Shown here in pieces: positions 8,716-16,780 of a stretch of 30,242 bases of DNA. Every line of letters starts with the position of its first letter. Position 1 is the stretch's first letter. The stretch is from a virus, in the IMG/VR virus record IMGVR_UViG_3300046733_000644, positions 1 through 30,242 of that record; one strand, 5' to 3'. Below the pieces are notes generated by a model. That model ran no database searches. It was given only the letters and a program-made list of their open reading frames with translations, and had not been told where the DNA came from. A program made the translations under genes and the position numbers.

Positions 8716-10300
8716 TCAGAAGAATACTTATTTGGGTAATGCTCTAGTTAAAAGAGATGGTATCCAAGATAGCTTCACGCAAGAGGAAGTTTCTGAATAT
8801 ATAAAATGTATGAAAGATCCGATATACTTTGCACAAAAGTATATCAAAGTAATTTCTCTTGATGATGGTTTAGTTCCATTTAAGCCATATGATTATCAAG
8901 AAAAGATGTTCAAGCACTTCAATGAGAATAGATTCTCTATCGTTCTTGCATGTCGCCAATCTGGTAAATCTATAAGTACAGTCGTCTACATTCTTTGGTA
9001 TGCGATCTTTCACCCAGAAAAAACTATTGCTATTCTAGCCAATAAAGGTGCCACTGCTAGAGAGATGTTATCTCGTGTGACCCTTGCACTTGAGAATCTT
9101 CCATTCTTTCTTCAACCTGGTTGCAAAGCACTCAATAAAGGTAATATAACATTTGGAAATAATACAAAGATTATTGCCGCGGCAACATCTGGTTCATCTA
9201 TTCGTGGTCTGTCTGTCAATCTTCTTTTCCTTGATGAGTTTGCTTTCGTTGAGAATGCTGCTGAATTTTATACATCGACATATCCTGTTGTTTCGGCTGG
9301 TAAAGAAACAAAAGTTATTATAACATCAACCGCTAACGGTGTGGGAAATATATTTCATAGAATATATGAAGGTGCTGTTCAAAATAGAAATGAATTCAAA
9401 GACTTTAGAGTTGATTGGTGGGATGTTCCTGGTCGAGACGAGAAATGGAAAAAGCAGACCATAGCAAATACATCAGAGATTCAATTCGAACAAGAATTTG
9501 GAAATAACTTCCACGGTCGATCCAATACTCTTATATCTTCTGATATAATTCTCGGCTTAATTGCCGAAGACCCTCAAGAGTTCAAGAACAATATATCTTA
9601 CTATGAAAAGCCTCAAGAAGGACATACATATGTAATGGCTGTGGATGTTTCGAAAGGGCGAGGACAGGATTATTCTACATTCAGTGTTATAAAAGTAGAA
9701 AAAGAAAAATTCAAGCAAGTGTGTGTATTTCGTGATAATATGATTTCACCAATGATCTTTCCAGATATCATTGTAAGGGTCGCAAAATTATATAATGAAG
9801 CAATCGTTCTCATTGAAAATAATGATGTTGGACAGGTTGTTTGTAATGCAGTCTATCATGAATACGAATATGAAAATACATTTGTTCAATCAACTATTAA
9901 AGCCGGCGGTATAGGTGTCACAATGTCAAAGAGAGTCAAGAGAATTGGGTGTTCCAATATGAAAGATTTAATTGAACAACGTAAATTAGAGATAGTTGAT
10001 TTCGATACCATTTCAGAAATATCCACGTTTGAATCAAAGGGTGCTTCATATCAGGCATCTGGTGGTAATCATGATGATTTGGTTATGAATATAGTTCTAT
10101 TCTCATGGTTCATTTCATCTGATGCCTTTGCAAACATATTGGATATGGATTTAAAAGCATTACTTTATCAAGATAGAATCAAGGAAATAGAAGATGATCT
10201 ATTACCTTTTGGTTTCATCGATACTGGAAATAATAGTAATGGAGTTTCGGAATCATTCAATAAGGTTGTTGAGGAACAGAAGCGATGGATGGACTTCTGA
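8708..10300 (+). CDS. 17: Terminase large subunit gp17 (packaging ATPase-nuclease)
   Basis: The protein has 530 residues (T4 gp17 has 610). The ATPase domain has Walker A CRQSGKS at residues 82-88, Walker B LLFLDE at 172-177 and the coupling motif ITSTANG near 205-211. The nuclease domain has its acidic cluster in AVDVSKGRGQD (Asp313), LIENND (Glu370) and GGNHDDLVM (Asp456/457), the RNase H-fold set that cuts concatemeric DNA. It acts as a pentameric motor on the portal gp20, encoded two genes downstream. All catalytic residues look intact. It overlaps gp16 by 8 nt, and a 99-nt gap with a late promoter follows. Confidence 0.97.
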   Translation: MTDQKNTYLGNALVKRDGIQDSFTQEEVSEYIKCMKDPIYFAQKYIKVISLDDGLVPFKPYDYQEKMFKHFNENRFSIVLACRQSGKSISTVVYILWYAIFHPEKTIAILANKGATAREMLSRVTLALENLPFFLQPGCKALNKGNITFGNNTKIIAAATSGSSIRGLSVNLLFLDEFAFVENAAEFYTSTYPVVSAGKETKVIITSTANGVGNIFHRIYEGAVQNRNEFKDFRVDWWDVPGRDEKWKKQTIANTSEIQFEQEFGNNFHGRSNTLISSDIILGLIAEDPQEFKNNISYYEKPQEGHTYVMAVDVSKGRGQDYSTFSVIKVEKEKFKQVCVFRDNMISPMIFPDIIVRVAKLYNEAIVLIENNDVGQVVCNAVYHEYEYENTFVQSTIKAGGIGVTMSKRVKRIGCSNMKDLIEQRKLEIVDFDTISEISTFESKGASYQASGGNHDDLVMNIVLFSWFISSDAFANILDMDLKALLYQDRIKEIEDDLLPFGFIDTGNNSNGVSESFNKVVEEQKRWMDF

Positions 10301-10313
10301 AATAACCCATATT

Positions 10314-10321
10314 TATAAATA
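10314..10321 (+). promoter_or_regulatory. Late promoter (TATAAATA) for tail sheath gp18
   Basis: A perfect TATAAATA octamer lies 14 nt after the gp17 stop. Unlike other late promoters here it predicts a leader of about 70 nt before the gp18 ATG at 10400. The leader ends with AAAGG about 6-7 nt before the ATG, a plausible ribosome binding site. Confidence 0.75.
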
Positions 10322-10342
10322 TATTCGAGTGAGGTGACATTT

Positions 10343-10376
10343 TCTTATTATTTTTTCAACAATCTTATTATTCAAC
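10343..10376 (+). repeat. Direct repeat in the gp18 leader
   Basis: TCTTATTATT occurs at 10343-10352 and again at 10363-10372, 20 nt apart. Each copy is followed by TTCAAC (10355-10360 and 10371-10376). It lies wholly in the predicted 5' untranslated leader of the sheath gene. The function is unknown; it could keep the leader unstructured or bind a regulator. Confidence 0.5.
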
Positions 10377-10399
10377 TAAAACAAATCTGAAAGGCAATT

Positions 10400-12637
10400 A
10401 TGGGTTTTCAAGTATCACCTGGAGTCGAGGTTAAAGAAATCGACTTAACAAACGTCATACCCGCGGTATCTACCTCTATTGGTGGATTCTCTGGGTATTT
10501 TAAATGGGGGCCGATTAATGAAATCAGCCTCCTCGGTTCGGAAAAAGCACTTCTGCAAAAACATGGCACACCAGATAGTTCTGTACTATATGCTGATCCA
10601 TTTTTTCAAGCAGCATCATTCCTTGAGTATGGTGATGCACTAAAAGTAGTTCGTGCTGGTAATTCCACAGACTTTTCCAATGCTACCGATAATGGTGGTG
10701 CTGATAATTTTCTGGTATCAAGTATGGCAATCGGCGATTTAGTAGATGGCACATATATCAATAAGACAGTCGGTACAGCAAGTGATTTCGCTTTTACTGT
10801 TACTGGTGGAGTGGTTACAATCACCAACAATGTTTCGTTGGCTGATATCCCCACAGAAACTTCTTTGATAATCGATGATGCTGATAGTAAATCATTATCT
10901 ACCCTATCAATTAGTTCCACTTTACCCGAAGGTGTAAGTTATCGTGATGTTGGCGGTTTCGCCTTCACCAGAACGATTGGTGGCAAAGAGATAGAATTCA
11001 GTGTTTCCGATACAGGAGCAATCACAATTGTTGAGAATAATGTTACTGGAGTGACTCAAGCTGATACTCTGGCTTCATTTACTATCTCAGCGGCTACTAC
11101 GACACTGGTTGATGATCCATCATCTCCTGCTGATTCGCCTGTTGGTCAGATTGAAACTGATACCTTCACTACTGTTACAGTTGATGCTACCTATACACAA
11201 GATTCTTACACTCTTCAATTATCCTTTGATGGTGTGCTCGATAACGGTGTATATATCCCCAATGAGACTTACTTCGAAGATAACTTCAGTAATACAGATG
11301 GTGGTACATTCGCAGCTAAATATGCTGGAGCAGCTGGTAATGGCTTGAAAATCTATGCTCTCGGAGCAACTTCATGGAATACAGTTTCCGCAGCTGTCGC
11401 TGGCGAAACCGCAACTGGTGAAGAAACTTCGGTTTATAATTCTTTCGATCTTGCACCCGACAGTGATGAAATTCATGTCGCGATTGTTGATGTCGCTGGT
11501 AACTTCGGTGTTGCCGGCACGGTTGTTGAAAAATTCGCTGGACTTAGCATCAATAAGACTGCTAAGACAGAAGCTGGAGCAACAAATTATATCAAGAATG
11601 TAATCAATACAAGATCAAGATATATCTACCTTATTAAGGGTGATACAACTGATTATACTGAAGCAACATTCAACGGTACAAGTGATGGTGAATTCACTCT
11701 TAGTGGTGGACTTGAAGCCTCTACACTTGTTGAAGCCGATGTCAAGGCAGGTCTCGATCTTCTTGCTGATGTTGAAACAGTAGATGTAAATCTCATCTTC
11801 TCTCAAATCTCGGCTACTGGAGCAGGACTTCAGAACCATGCTCATAAGATTGCTTATGAAAGAAAAGATGCAGTTGCATTCTTATCTCCACCCAAAGCAG
11901 CCACAGTTGGTTCAACAACTCCATTGGACGATGTTCTCAACTTCAATGGAACTGATGAAAATGCTATCACCAAGCGCGATACAGATGGTTCATACGGTGT
12001 AATGGATTCTGGAGCAGTTTATATCTATGATAGATATAATGATGTATACAGATTCATTCCTGCAAATGGTCATGTTGCTGGTCTTTGTGCTAACACAGAT
12101 GATGTAGCAGAACCTTGGTTCTCGCCTGCAGGTTTCAATCGTGGTGGTTTAAGAAGTATTGTGAAATTGGCATTCAATCCTACAAAGATTCAAAGAGATG
12201 AACTTTACAAGGCTGGTATCAATCCAATCGCTTCGTTCCCCGGTCAAGGAACCGTTCTTTTCGGTGATAAGACTGCACAATCTAAACCCTCTGCATTCGA
12301 TAGAATCAACGTTCGTAGATTGTTCATTGTTCTTGAAAAGGCAATTGCAACCGCTGCTAAATTCCAGTTGTTCGAATTGAATGATGAATTCACTCGTGCA
12401 ACATTTAGAAATGCCGTTGAGCCATTCTTGAGAGATGTTCAAGGTAGACGTGGTATCACCGACTTCTTGGTTGTATGTGATGAAACTAATAATACAGGTG
12501 AAGTAATCGATACTAACCGTTTCGTTGCTGATATCTATATCAAGCCTGCTCGTTCAATCAACTTCATCACTCTGAACTTCATCGCGACGAGAACTGGAGT
12601 AGATTTCTCAGAAGTTGCTGGTTTATCCAATGCTTAA
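10400..12637 (+). CDS. 18: Tail sheath protein gp18
   Basis: The protein has 745 residues, longer than T4 gp18 (659). The N-terminus (QVSPGVEVKEIDLTNVIPAV, then GFSGYFKWGPINE) and the C-terminal domain (RLFIVLEKAIATAAKFQLFE, RNAVEPFLRDVQGRRGI, YIKPARSINFITLNF) are classic phage sheath signatures. The conserved C-terminal part forms the interlocking mesh that contracts. Residues ~105-290 are beta-rich and repetitive in feel (many T/S/V/D), fitting the variable surface-exposed protrusion domains and accounting for the extra length. It has its own late promoter and a recognisable SD (AAAGG), fitting its high copy number. The more GC-containing codons suggest tuning for high expression. Confidence 0.95.
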   Translation: MGFQVSPGVEVKEIDLTNVIPAVSTSIGGFSGYFKWGPINEISLLGSEKALLQKHGTPDSSVLYADPFFQAASFLEYGDALKVVRAGNSTDFSNATDNGGADNFLVSSMAIGDLVDGTYINKTVGTASDFAFTVTGGVVTITNNVSLADIPTETSLIIDDADSKSLSTLSISSTLPEGVSYRDVGGFAFTRTIGGKEIEFSVSDTGAITIVENNVTGVTQADTLASFTISAATTTLVDDPSSPADSPVGQIETDTFTTVTVDATYTQDSYTLQLSFDGVLDNGVYIPNETYFEDNFSNTDGGTFAAKYAGAAGNGLKIYALGATSWNTVSAAVAGETATGEETSVYNSFDLAPDSDEIHVAIVDVAGNFGVAGTVVEKFAGLSINKTAKTEAGATNYIKNVINTRSRYIYLIKGDTTDYTEATFNGTSDGEFTLSGGLEASTLVEADVKAGLDLLADVETVDVNLIFSQISATGAGLQNHAHKIAYERKDAVAFLSPPKAATVGSTTPLDDVLNFNGTDENAITKRDTDGSYGVMDSGAVYIYDRYNDVYRFIPANGHVAGLCANTDDVAEPWFSPAGFNRGGLRSIVKLAFNPTKIQRDELYKAGINPIASFPGQGTVLFGDKTAQSKPSAFDRINVRRLFIVLEKAIATAAKFQLFELNDEFTRATFRNAVEPFLRDVQGRRGITDFLVVCDETNNTGEVIDTNRFVADIYIKPARSINFITLNFIATRTGVDFSEVAGLSNA

Positions 12638-12639
12638 TA

Positions 12640-12647
12640 TATAAATA
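12640..12647 (+). promoter_or_regulatory. Late promoter (TATAAATA) for tail tube gp19
   Basis: The octamer starts 3 nt after the gp18 stop. Predicted initiation near 12653 leaves a ~16-nt leader containing AAGGAA (12653-12658), an SD about 10 nt before the gp19 ATG. It allows the tube protein to be made in excess of the sheath. Confidence 0.72.
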
Positions 12648-12668
12648 AAAGAAAGGAAATAAACAATT

Positions 12669-13196
12669 ATGGCAACATTTAAAGTAGACGATCTAAAATC
12701 TAGACTTCCTGGCGGAGGCGCTAGAGCAAATCTATTCAGAGCAACGGTTGAATTCCCTGGCTATGCCGGTGGAGATTCAAATCTTGTATCATTCCTATGT
12801 AAGGGCGCACAACTTCCAGCTTCCACAGTTGGTCAGATTGATGTACCTTTCAGAGGTCAAGTGCTAAAAGTCGCTGGTGATAGAACATTCGAGAACTGGA
12901 CAGTAACCATCATTAATGATGACTTATTTAAAGGACGCGATGCTTTCGAAACCTGGATGAATGGTATTAATAATCATAAGCAAAATCAAGGTTTCGTAAA
13001 TCCTCAGACTTACCAAACTGATATGATAGTTGAACAGCTTACCCGTGATAACATTGTTTCTAAAACATGCACGATCAGAGGCGCATTCCCTATCAACGTT
13101 TCTGCTATTGATCTCAGTTATGATACAACTGATGCAATTGAAGAATTCACTGTTGAATTTGCTTACCAATACTGGGAATCAAATACAACTTCGTAA
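12669..13196 (+). CDS. 19: Tail tube protein gp19
   Basis: The protein has 175 residues (T4 gp19 has 163). The N-terminal LPGGGARANLFRATVEFPG and FLCKGAQLPASTVGQIDVPFRG segments, followed by a VAGDRTFENWTVTIIND strand pair and an EFTVEFAYQYWE C-terminus, are the standard tube-protein fold signature. It forms the stacked hexameric tube through which DNA passes. The ATG is preceded by one of the clearer ribosome binding sites of the window (AAGGAA). A strong intrinsic terminator follows 15 nt after the stop, closing the gp18-gp19 unit. Confidence 0.95.
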   Translation: MATFKVDDLKSRLPGGGARANLFRATVEFPGYAGGDSNLVSFLCKGAQLPASTVGQIDVPFRGQVLKVAGDRTFENWTVTIINDDLFKGRDAFETWMNGINNHKQNQGFVNPQTYQTDMIVEQLTRDNIVSKTCTIRGAFPINVSAIDLSYDTTDAIEEFTVEFAYQYWESNTTS

Positions 13197-13211
13197 ATCT
13201 TAATTAAAATT

Positions 13212-13249
13212 ATGGGCACCTTCATCTCTGGGGGTGCCCATTTATTTTG
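13212..13249 (+). terminator. Rho-independent terminator after gp19
   Basis: A 9-bp perfect stem, ATGGGCACC at 13212-13220 paired with GGTGCCCAT at 13233-13241, has a 12-nt loop. It is followed by a T-rich tract. The late promoter for gp20 begins only 2 nt beyond, so termination and re-initiation are packed into about 50 bases. Confidence 0.88.
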
Positions 13250-13250
13250 T

Positions 13251-13258
13251 TATAAATA
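13251..13258 (+). promoter_or_regulatory. Late promoter (TATAAATA) for portal gp20, leaderless geometry
   Basis: The octamer ends exactly 5 nt before the gp20 ATG at 13264. With T4 geometry (octamer at about -13 to -6) the first transcribed base is the A of the start codon. No SD is present. Confidence 0.78.
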
Positions 13259-13263
13259 AAGAT

Positions 13264-14778
13264 ATGGAAATATTTGGTTACGAAATAAATAAAAAAGTAG
13301 CTTCGTTAGAGGCTAAAAAAGATAAAGAACTAAAATCATTTGTTCCGAAAAGAGATGATGAAGGTTCTTCCACAGTAGTCACTACTGGAGGATATTACGG
13401 TCAGTATATTGATATTGATGGTCTCTCAGCGAATAATGAAGCAGACCTAGTTATAAAATATAGAGAAGCGGCAGCACAACCTGAATGTGATCAGGCTATT
13501 AATGATATTATTGACGGTGCTATTTCATCGAGTGATGATAATGCGCCTGCAGAAATTAATATGAATAACTTGGATTTGCCAAGTAATATTAAGAAACAGA
13601 TTTCAGAAGAATTTGATAAAATATTAAGTCTTTATCAATTTAATCGTAGAGCACCAGAAATGTTTAAAGATTGGTACATTGATGGTCGCCTATACTTTCA
13701 TGTTATAACAGACGAAAAGAATTTTAATAAAGGAATCAGAGAATTACGCCAGATTAATCCATTATATCTGAAAAAGGTAAAAGAGGTTAAGAAGATTCTT
13801 GATGAAAAGACTGGGGTGAAACTTCCAAAAGTAATTTCAGAATACTATATCTATTCTGAAGGCATTTATGGTGGAGAAACAACAGGCGATTCATCATCTG
13901 GCATAAAGATAGCGAAAGAGGCAATCGTCTCATGTCCATCTGGGCTACTTGATGAAAAACAAGAAAGAGTCATTGGATATTTACACAAGTCGGTTAAGTT
14001 GGTGAATCAATTAAGAATGATGGAAGATGCTCTTGTCATGTACAGAGTATCTCGCGCACCAGAAAGAAGAATCTTTTATATCGATGTTGGTAATTTACCA
14101 AAAGGTAAAGCCGAGGAATATGTACAGACTGTCATGGCGAAGTATCGTAACAAACTTGTATATGATTCTTCAACTGGCGAGATCAAAGATGATCGCAAAC
14201 ATATGTCTATGTTGGAAGATTTCTATATGCCACGTAGAGAGGGTGGAAGAGGTACAGAAATTACCACACTTCCAGGTGGAGAAAACTTAGGACAGATCGA
14301 TGATGTTTTATTCTTCCAAAAGAAATTGTATCGTTCTCTCAATGTTCCTATCGCAAGACTTGAACAAGAGACTGGATATGCCTTTGGTCGACCATCTGAA
14401 GTATCTCGTGAAGAGGTTAAATTTCAAAAGTTTGTTGATAAACTCAGAAAGAAATTCTCATACATCTTACTTGATGCTCTTAGAATTCAACTTATTCTCA
14501 AGGGTGTTATTAAACAAGCAGAATGGAATTCAATTCAAGAAAGTATTGCGATTGATTTCATCGAAGACAATTATTTCTCTGAACTAAAAGAATCAGAAAT
14601 AATTAAAGAGCGAATTGAAACAGTAAACTTGATGGATGAGTTTGTTGGCAAATATTATTCTAAGGCTTGGATTCGCCGACATATCCTTCAACAAAATGAT
14701 GAAGAAATCGAGAAGATAGATCAAGAAATAAAAGATGAATCTGAAGAAGAAGGCGATGAAGTTGATTTAGACTTATAA
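13264..14778 (+). CDS. 20: Portal vertex protein gp20
   Basis: The protein has 504 residues (T4 gp20 has 524). The start is ATG 13264: an upstream in-frame GTG would read through the terminator stem and the late promoter. Portal signatures include YGQYIDIDG near the N-terminus, REAAAQPECDQAINDIIDGAI (roughly residues 60-80), DGRLYFHVI, LRQINPLYLKKVKEV, the VSRAPERRIFYIDVGNLPKGKAEEYV region and ARLEQETGYAFGRPSEVSREE. It forms the dodecameric ring at the unique head vertex and is the docking site for gp17 and the neck. The C-terminus is highly acidic (DESEEEGDEVDLDL). It is the first gene of the head transcription unit. Confidence 0.96.
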   Translation: MEIFGYEINKKVASLEAKKDKELKSFVPKRDDEGSSTVVTTGGYYGQYIDIDGLSANNEADLVIKYREAAAQPECDQAINDIIDGAISSSDDNAPAEINMNNLDLPSNIKKQISEEFDKILSLYQFNRRAPEMFKDWYIDGRLYFHVITDEKNFNKGIRELRQINPLYLKKVKEVKKILDEKTGVKLPKVISEYYIYSEGIYGGETTGDSSSGIKIAKEAIVSCPSGLLDEKQERVIGYLHKSVKLVNQLRMMEDALVMYRVSRAPERRIFYIDVGNLPKGKAEEYVQTVMAKYRNKLVYDSSTGEIKDDRKHMSMLEDFYMPRREGGRGTEITTLPGGENLGQIDDVLFFQKKLYRSLNVPIARLEQETGYAFGRPSEVSREEVKFQKFVDKLRKKFSYILLDALRIQLILKGVIKQAEWNSIQESIAIDFIEDNYFSELKESEIIKERIETVNLMDEFVGKYYSKAWIRRHILQQNDEEIEKIDQEIKDESEEEGDEVDLDL

Positions 14779-14832
14779 TCCTTTAAAAACTAAAAATACA
14801 TTTCGGAGAAGGCTAAAACTGGATGGCCCGGT

Positions 14833-14860
14833 GGCGAATTGAATTGCCTCTCTGATATTT
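14833..14860 (+). other. GC-rich patch with weak hairpin before the sulfatase gene
   Basis: GGCGA at 14833-14837 can pair with TTGCC at 14844-14848 around a 6-nt loop, followed by TCTCTGATATTTT. The surrounding 14820-14850 is markedly GC-richer than its flanks. It may be a weak terminator for gp20, a junction of the inserted gene, or a translation-control hairpin. The gap between gp20 and the sulfatase (14779-14865) shows no late promoter. Confidence 0.3.
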
Positions 14861-14865
14861 TAATT

Positions 14866-16269
14866 ATGAAAAAACCTAATCTTTTAGTAATTCACTGTGA
14901 TGAATTAAATTTTAGGACACTAGGATGTTATAGAGATACCTTATCTAAAGATCAAGGTTTTATGTGGGGTGAGGATGGTGTTTGTGATACTCAGTATATT
15001 GATTCTATTGCGAGAGAGGGTGTTCTTTTATCTAAATTCTATGCAGCGACACCTGTATGTTCTCCATCTCGTGCATCGTTTATGACTGGTAGATATCCAC
15101 AAAATACAAATGTGACTGGAAATCATACTCAGATGAAAAAAGATATCATCACATTTGGTCACACATTAAGTAATTGGGGATATAAAACTGGATATGCAGG
15201 AAAATGGCATTTAGAGGGTAAAGAATATGGTGTAAAAGACCAAGTTAAGAATTGGTCTGTAGGTAAAGATCGAGGGTTCGAAGATCACAAATATATGTTC
15301 AATGATGGTCATTTCAAGAGAATATTTGAAAAAGATGGAGAAACAAAATTTGATTATTGGTCAAGAAGGGCTGATGAAAAAACATATGTGACCGATTATC
15401 TAACTGATAGATCAATCGAATTCATTGATGAGAATAAGGATAAATCATTTGCTTACATGCTTTCTATACCCGATCCTCATACACCTCATGAGGTAAGAGC
15501 ACCTTATAGAGATATGTTTAAAAATAAAGATTTTAAAGATACTCGGACTAAAAATCGTTGGATTGATTCAGAACATCCTCAGTTAAATGATAACTATTCT
15601 GCCGCGGCGGATAATGATTTAAATATGCACAAATATCTTGGAATGTTAAAATGCATTGATGAGAATATTGGAAGGATACTTCGAAAATTGAAAGATAATA
15701 ATTTATATGATAAAACAATCATTGTTTTTACATCTGATCATGGTTCTATGTTAGGAGAACATTCGAGAAAAGGTAAGGCAACAATATATGAAGCTTCTGC
15801 AAAGGTGCCATTTATGATTCGATATCCAAAGGAGATAGCCGCTGGTACTCAGATTGACCATGCAATGAATACAGTAGATTTTATGCCCACAATATTTGGG
15901 TTGATGGGAATAAATCCAAAAGTAAGAGAATGGGAAGGTAGAGATATGTCGAGTGTGATTAAAGGCGAAATATTAAATCAAGAAGATGATGTAGTATTTT
16001 TAAGGGGATATGTCGATGATCCAACATCATCTTGGGGTTGGCTATCGGCTATCACACCTAGGTATAAATTACTTGTAGATGATCGGTGTTTTCTGATTGA
16101 TATGGAGAAAGACCCAGATGAAACACAAAACTTCATTGATGATCCGAAATATAAGAATGTTATAAGATTTTTATCCAGCAAGATTTTAGAGTATGGAATA
16201 AAATATAAAGACCCTAAAATACATAGGTCAGATATCAACAATCAGATTCATAAATTTATGAATTATTAA
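14866..16269 (+). CDS. Type I (formylglycine-dependent) sulfatase
   Basis: The protein has 467 residues from ATG 14866; an in-frame TTG nine codons earlier is less likely. The sulfatase/alkaline phosphatase superfamily fold is clear. Metal-binding CDELN holds Asp12. The formylglycine signature CSPSR is at residues 65-69, with Cys65 the residue converted to formylglycine, followed by the auxiliary TGRYP. GKWH has Lys113 and His115, DPHTPH has His205, TSDHG has Asp291/His292, and Lys304 lies before YEASAKVPF. These are the known catalytic and metal sites, all apparently intact. It should hydrolyse a sulfate ester; the substrate cannot be read from sequence. No signal peptide is visible. A sulfatase-modifying enzyme would have to come from host or phage genes outside this window. 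The gene sits between portal and prohead-core genes, is AT-rich in codon choice, and looks acquired. Confidence 0.93.
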   Translation: MKKPNLLVIHCDELNFRTLGCYRDTLSKDQGFMWGEDGVCDTQYIDSIAREGVLLSKFYAATPVCSPSRASFMTGRYPQNTNVTGNHTQMKKDIITFGHTLSNWGYKTGYAGKWHLEGKEYGVKDQVKNWSVGKDRGFEDHKYMFNDGHFKRIFEKDGETKFDYWSRRADEKTYVTDYLTDRSIEFIDENKDKSFAYMLSIPDPHTPHEVRAPYRDMFKNKDFKDTRTKNRWIDSEHPQLNDNYSAAADNDLNMHKYLGMLKCIDENIGRILRKLKDNNLYDKTIIVFTSDHGSMLGEHSRKGKATIYEASAKVPFMIRYPKEIAAGTQIDHAMNTVDFMPTIFGLMGINPKVREWEGRDMSSVIKGEILNQEDDVVFLRGYVDDPTSSWGWLSAITPRYKLLVDDRCFLIDMEKDPDETQNFIDDPKYKNVIRFLSSKILEYGIKYKDPKIHRSDINNQIHKFMNY

Positions 16270-16288
16270 CCCTGAAATTACAAATTAT

Positions 16289-16296
16289 TATAAATA
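16289..16296 (+). promoter_or_regulatory. Late promoter (TATAAATA), leaderless geometry
   Basis: The octamer ends 5 nt before ATG 16302, the same geometry as at gp20. It lies just after the sulfatase stop and restores transcription of the capsid-assembly genes downstream of the inserted gene. Confidence 0.78.
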
Positions 16297-16301
16297 TAAA
16301 C

Positions 16302-16775
16302 ATGAAAGAAGTAGAAGATATTTTCAATGCAATAGTAAAGAATGATGAAAGCAATATTCATTCAACAGTAGAAACAGCATTAAAGGCAAAATTTACTCAG
16401 GCAAAAGACATCAAAAGGGTATCAGTTGCCGCCGAAATTTTTAATCAGTCTGTAACTGAATCCACCGAGCTTGAGGAAGCTAAGTTAGAGAAGCCTAAAG
16501 GTAGCCGACTTGAGATTCAGAATCAATTAGGCACAATGATCGCAAAGGCGAAAACCATGAAAGGTATTTCAGATGATGAATATATGTCATGGTATAGTAA
16601 TTTAGATGATAAGACATATGATAGATGGGAGAAGATGGTAAAGTCCGACCCACAATATAAGAAAGCATATAAACTCGGAACACAAGGTGGTTCTGATAAA
16701 CCTCCATTCCCAAAGGGAACATTCGCGGCGGCTATTTGGTCAAATGAATACGCAGCTGGCTCAATGGACTCATAA
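16302..16775 (+). CDS. Probable prohead core / internal head protein (gp68-like N-terminus)
   Basis: The protein has 157 residues. The N-terminal ~50 residues (DIFNAIVKNDESNIHSTVET, AKDIKRVSVAAEIFNQ) look like the short helical segment of T4-type prohead core proteins (gp67/gp68). The gene occupies their position between portal and the gp21 protease. Leu57-Glu-Glu59 in STELEEAKLEK matches the (L/I)xE cleavage rule of T4 gp21, so the N-terminus could be a removable head-targeting peptide. The remaining ~98 residues (SDDEYMSWYSNLDDKTYDRW, GGSDKPPFPKGTFAAAIWSN) form a compact charged/aromatic domain that I do not recognise. Core scaffold is the leading guess; an internal protein packaged in the head is the alternative. 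Confidence 0.6.
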   Translation: MKEVEDIFNAIVKNDESNIHSTVETALKAKFTQAKDIKRVSVAAEIFNQSVTESTELEEAKLEKPKGSRLEIQNQLGTMIAKAKTMKGISDDEYMSWYSNLDDKTYDRWEKMVKSDPQYKKAYKLGTQGGSDKPPFPKGTFAAAIWSNEYAAGSMDS

Positions 16776-16780
16776 AATTT

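Noticed and set aside
13234-13263. GTG start ten codons upstream for gp20
   Set aside because: It would place the start inside the terminator hairpin and translate the late promoter; ATG 13264 gives the usual portal N-terminus.
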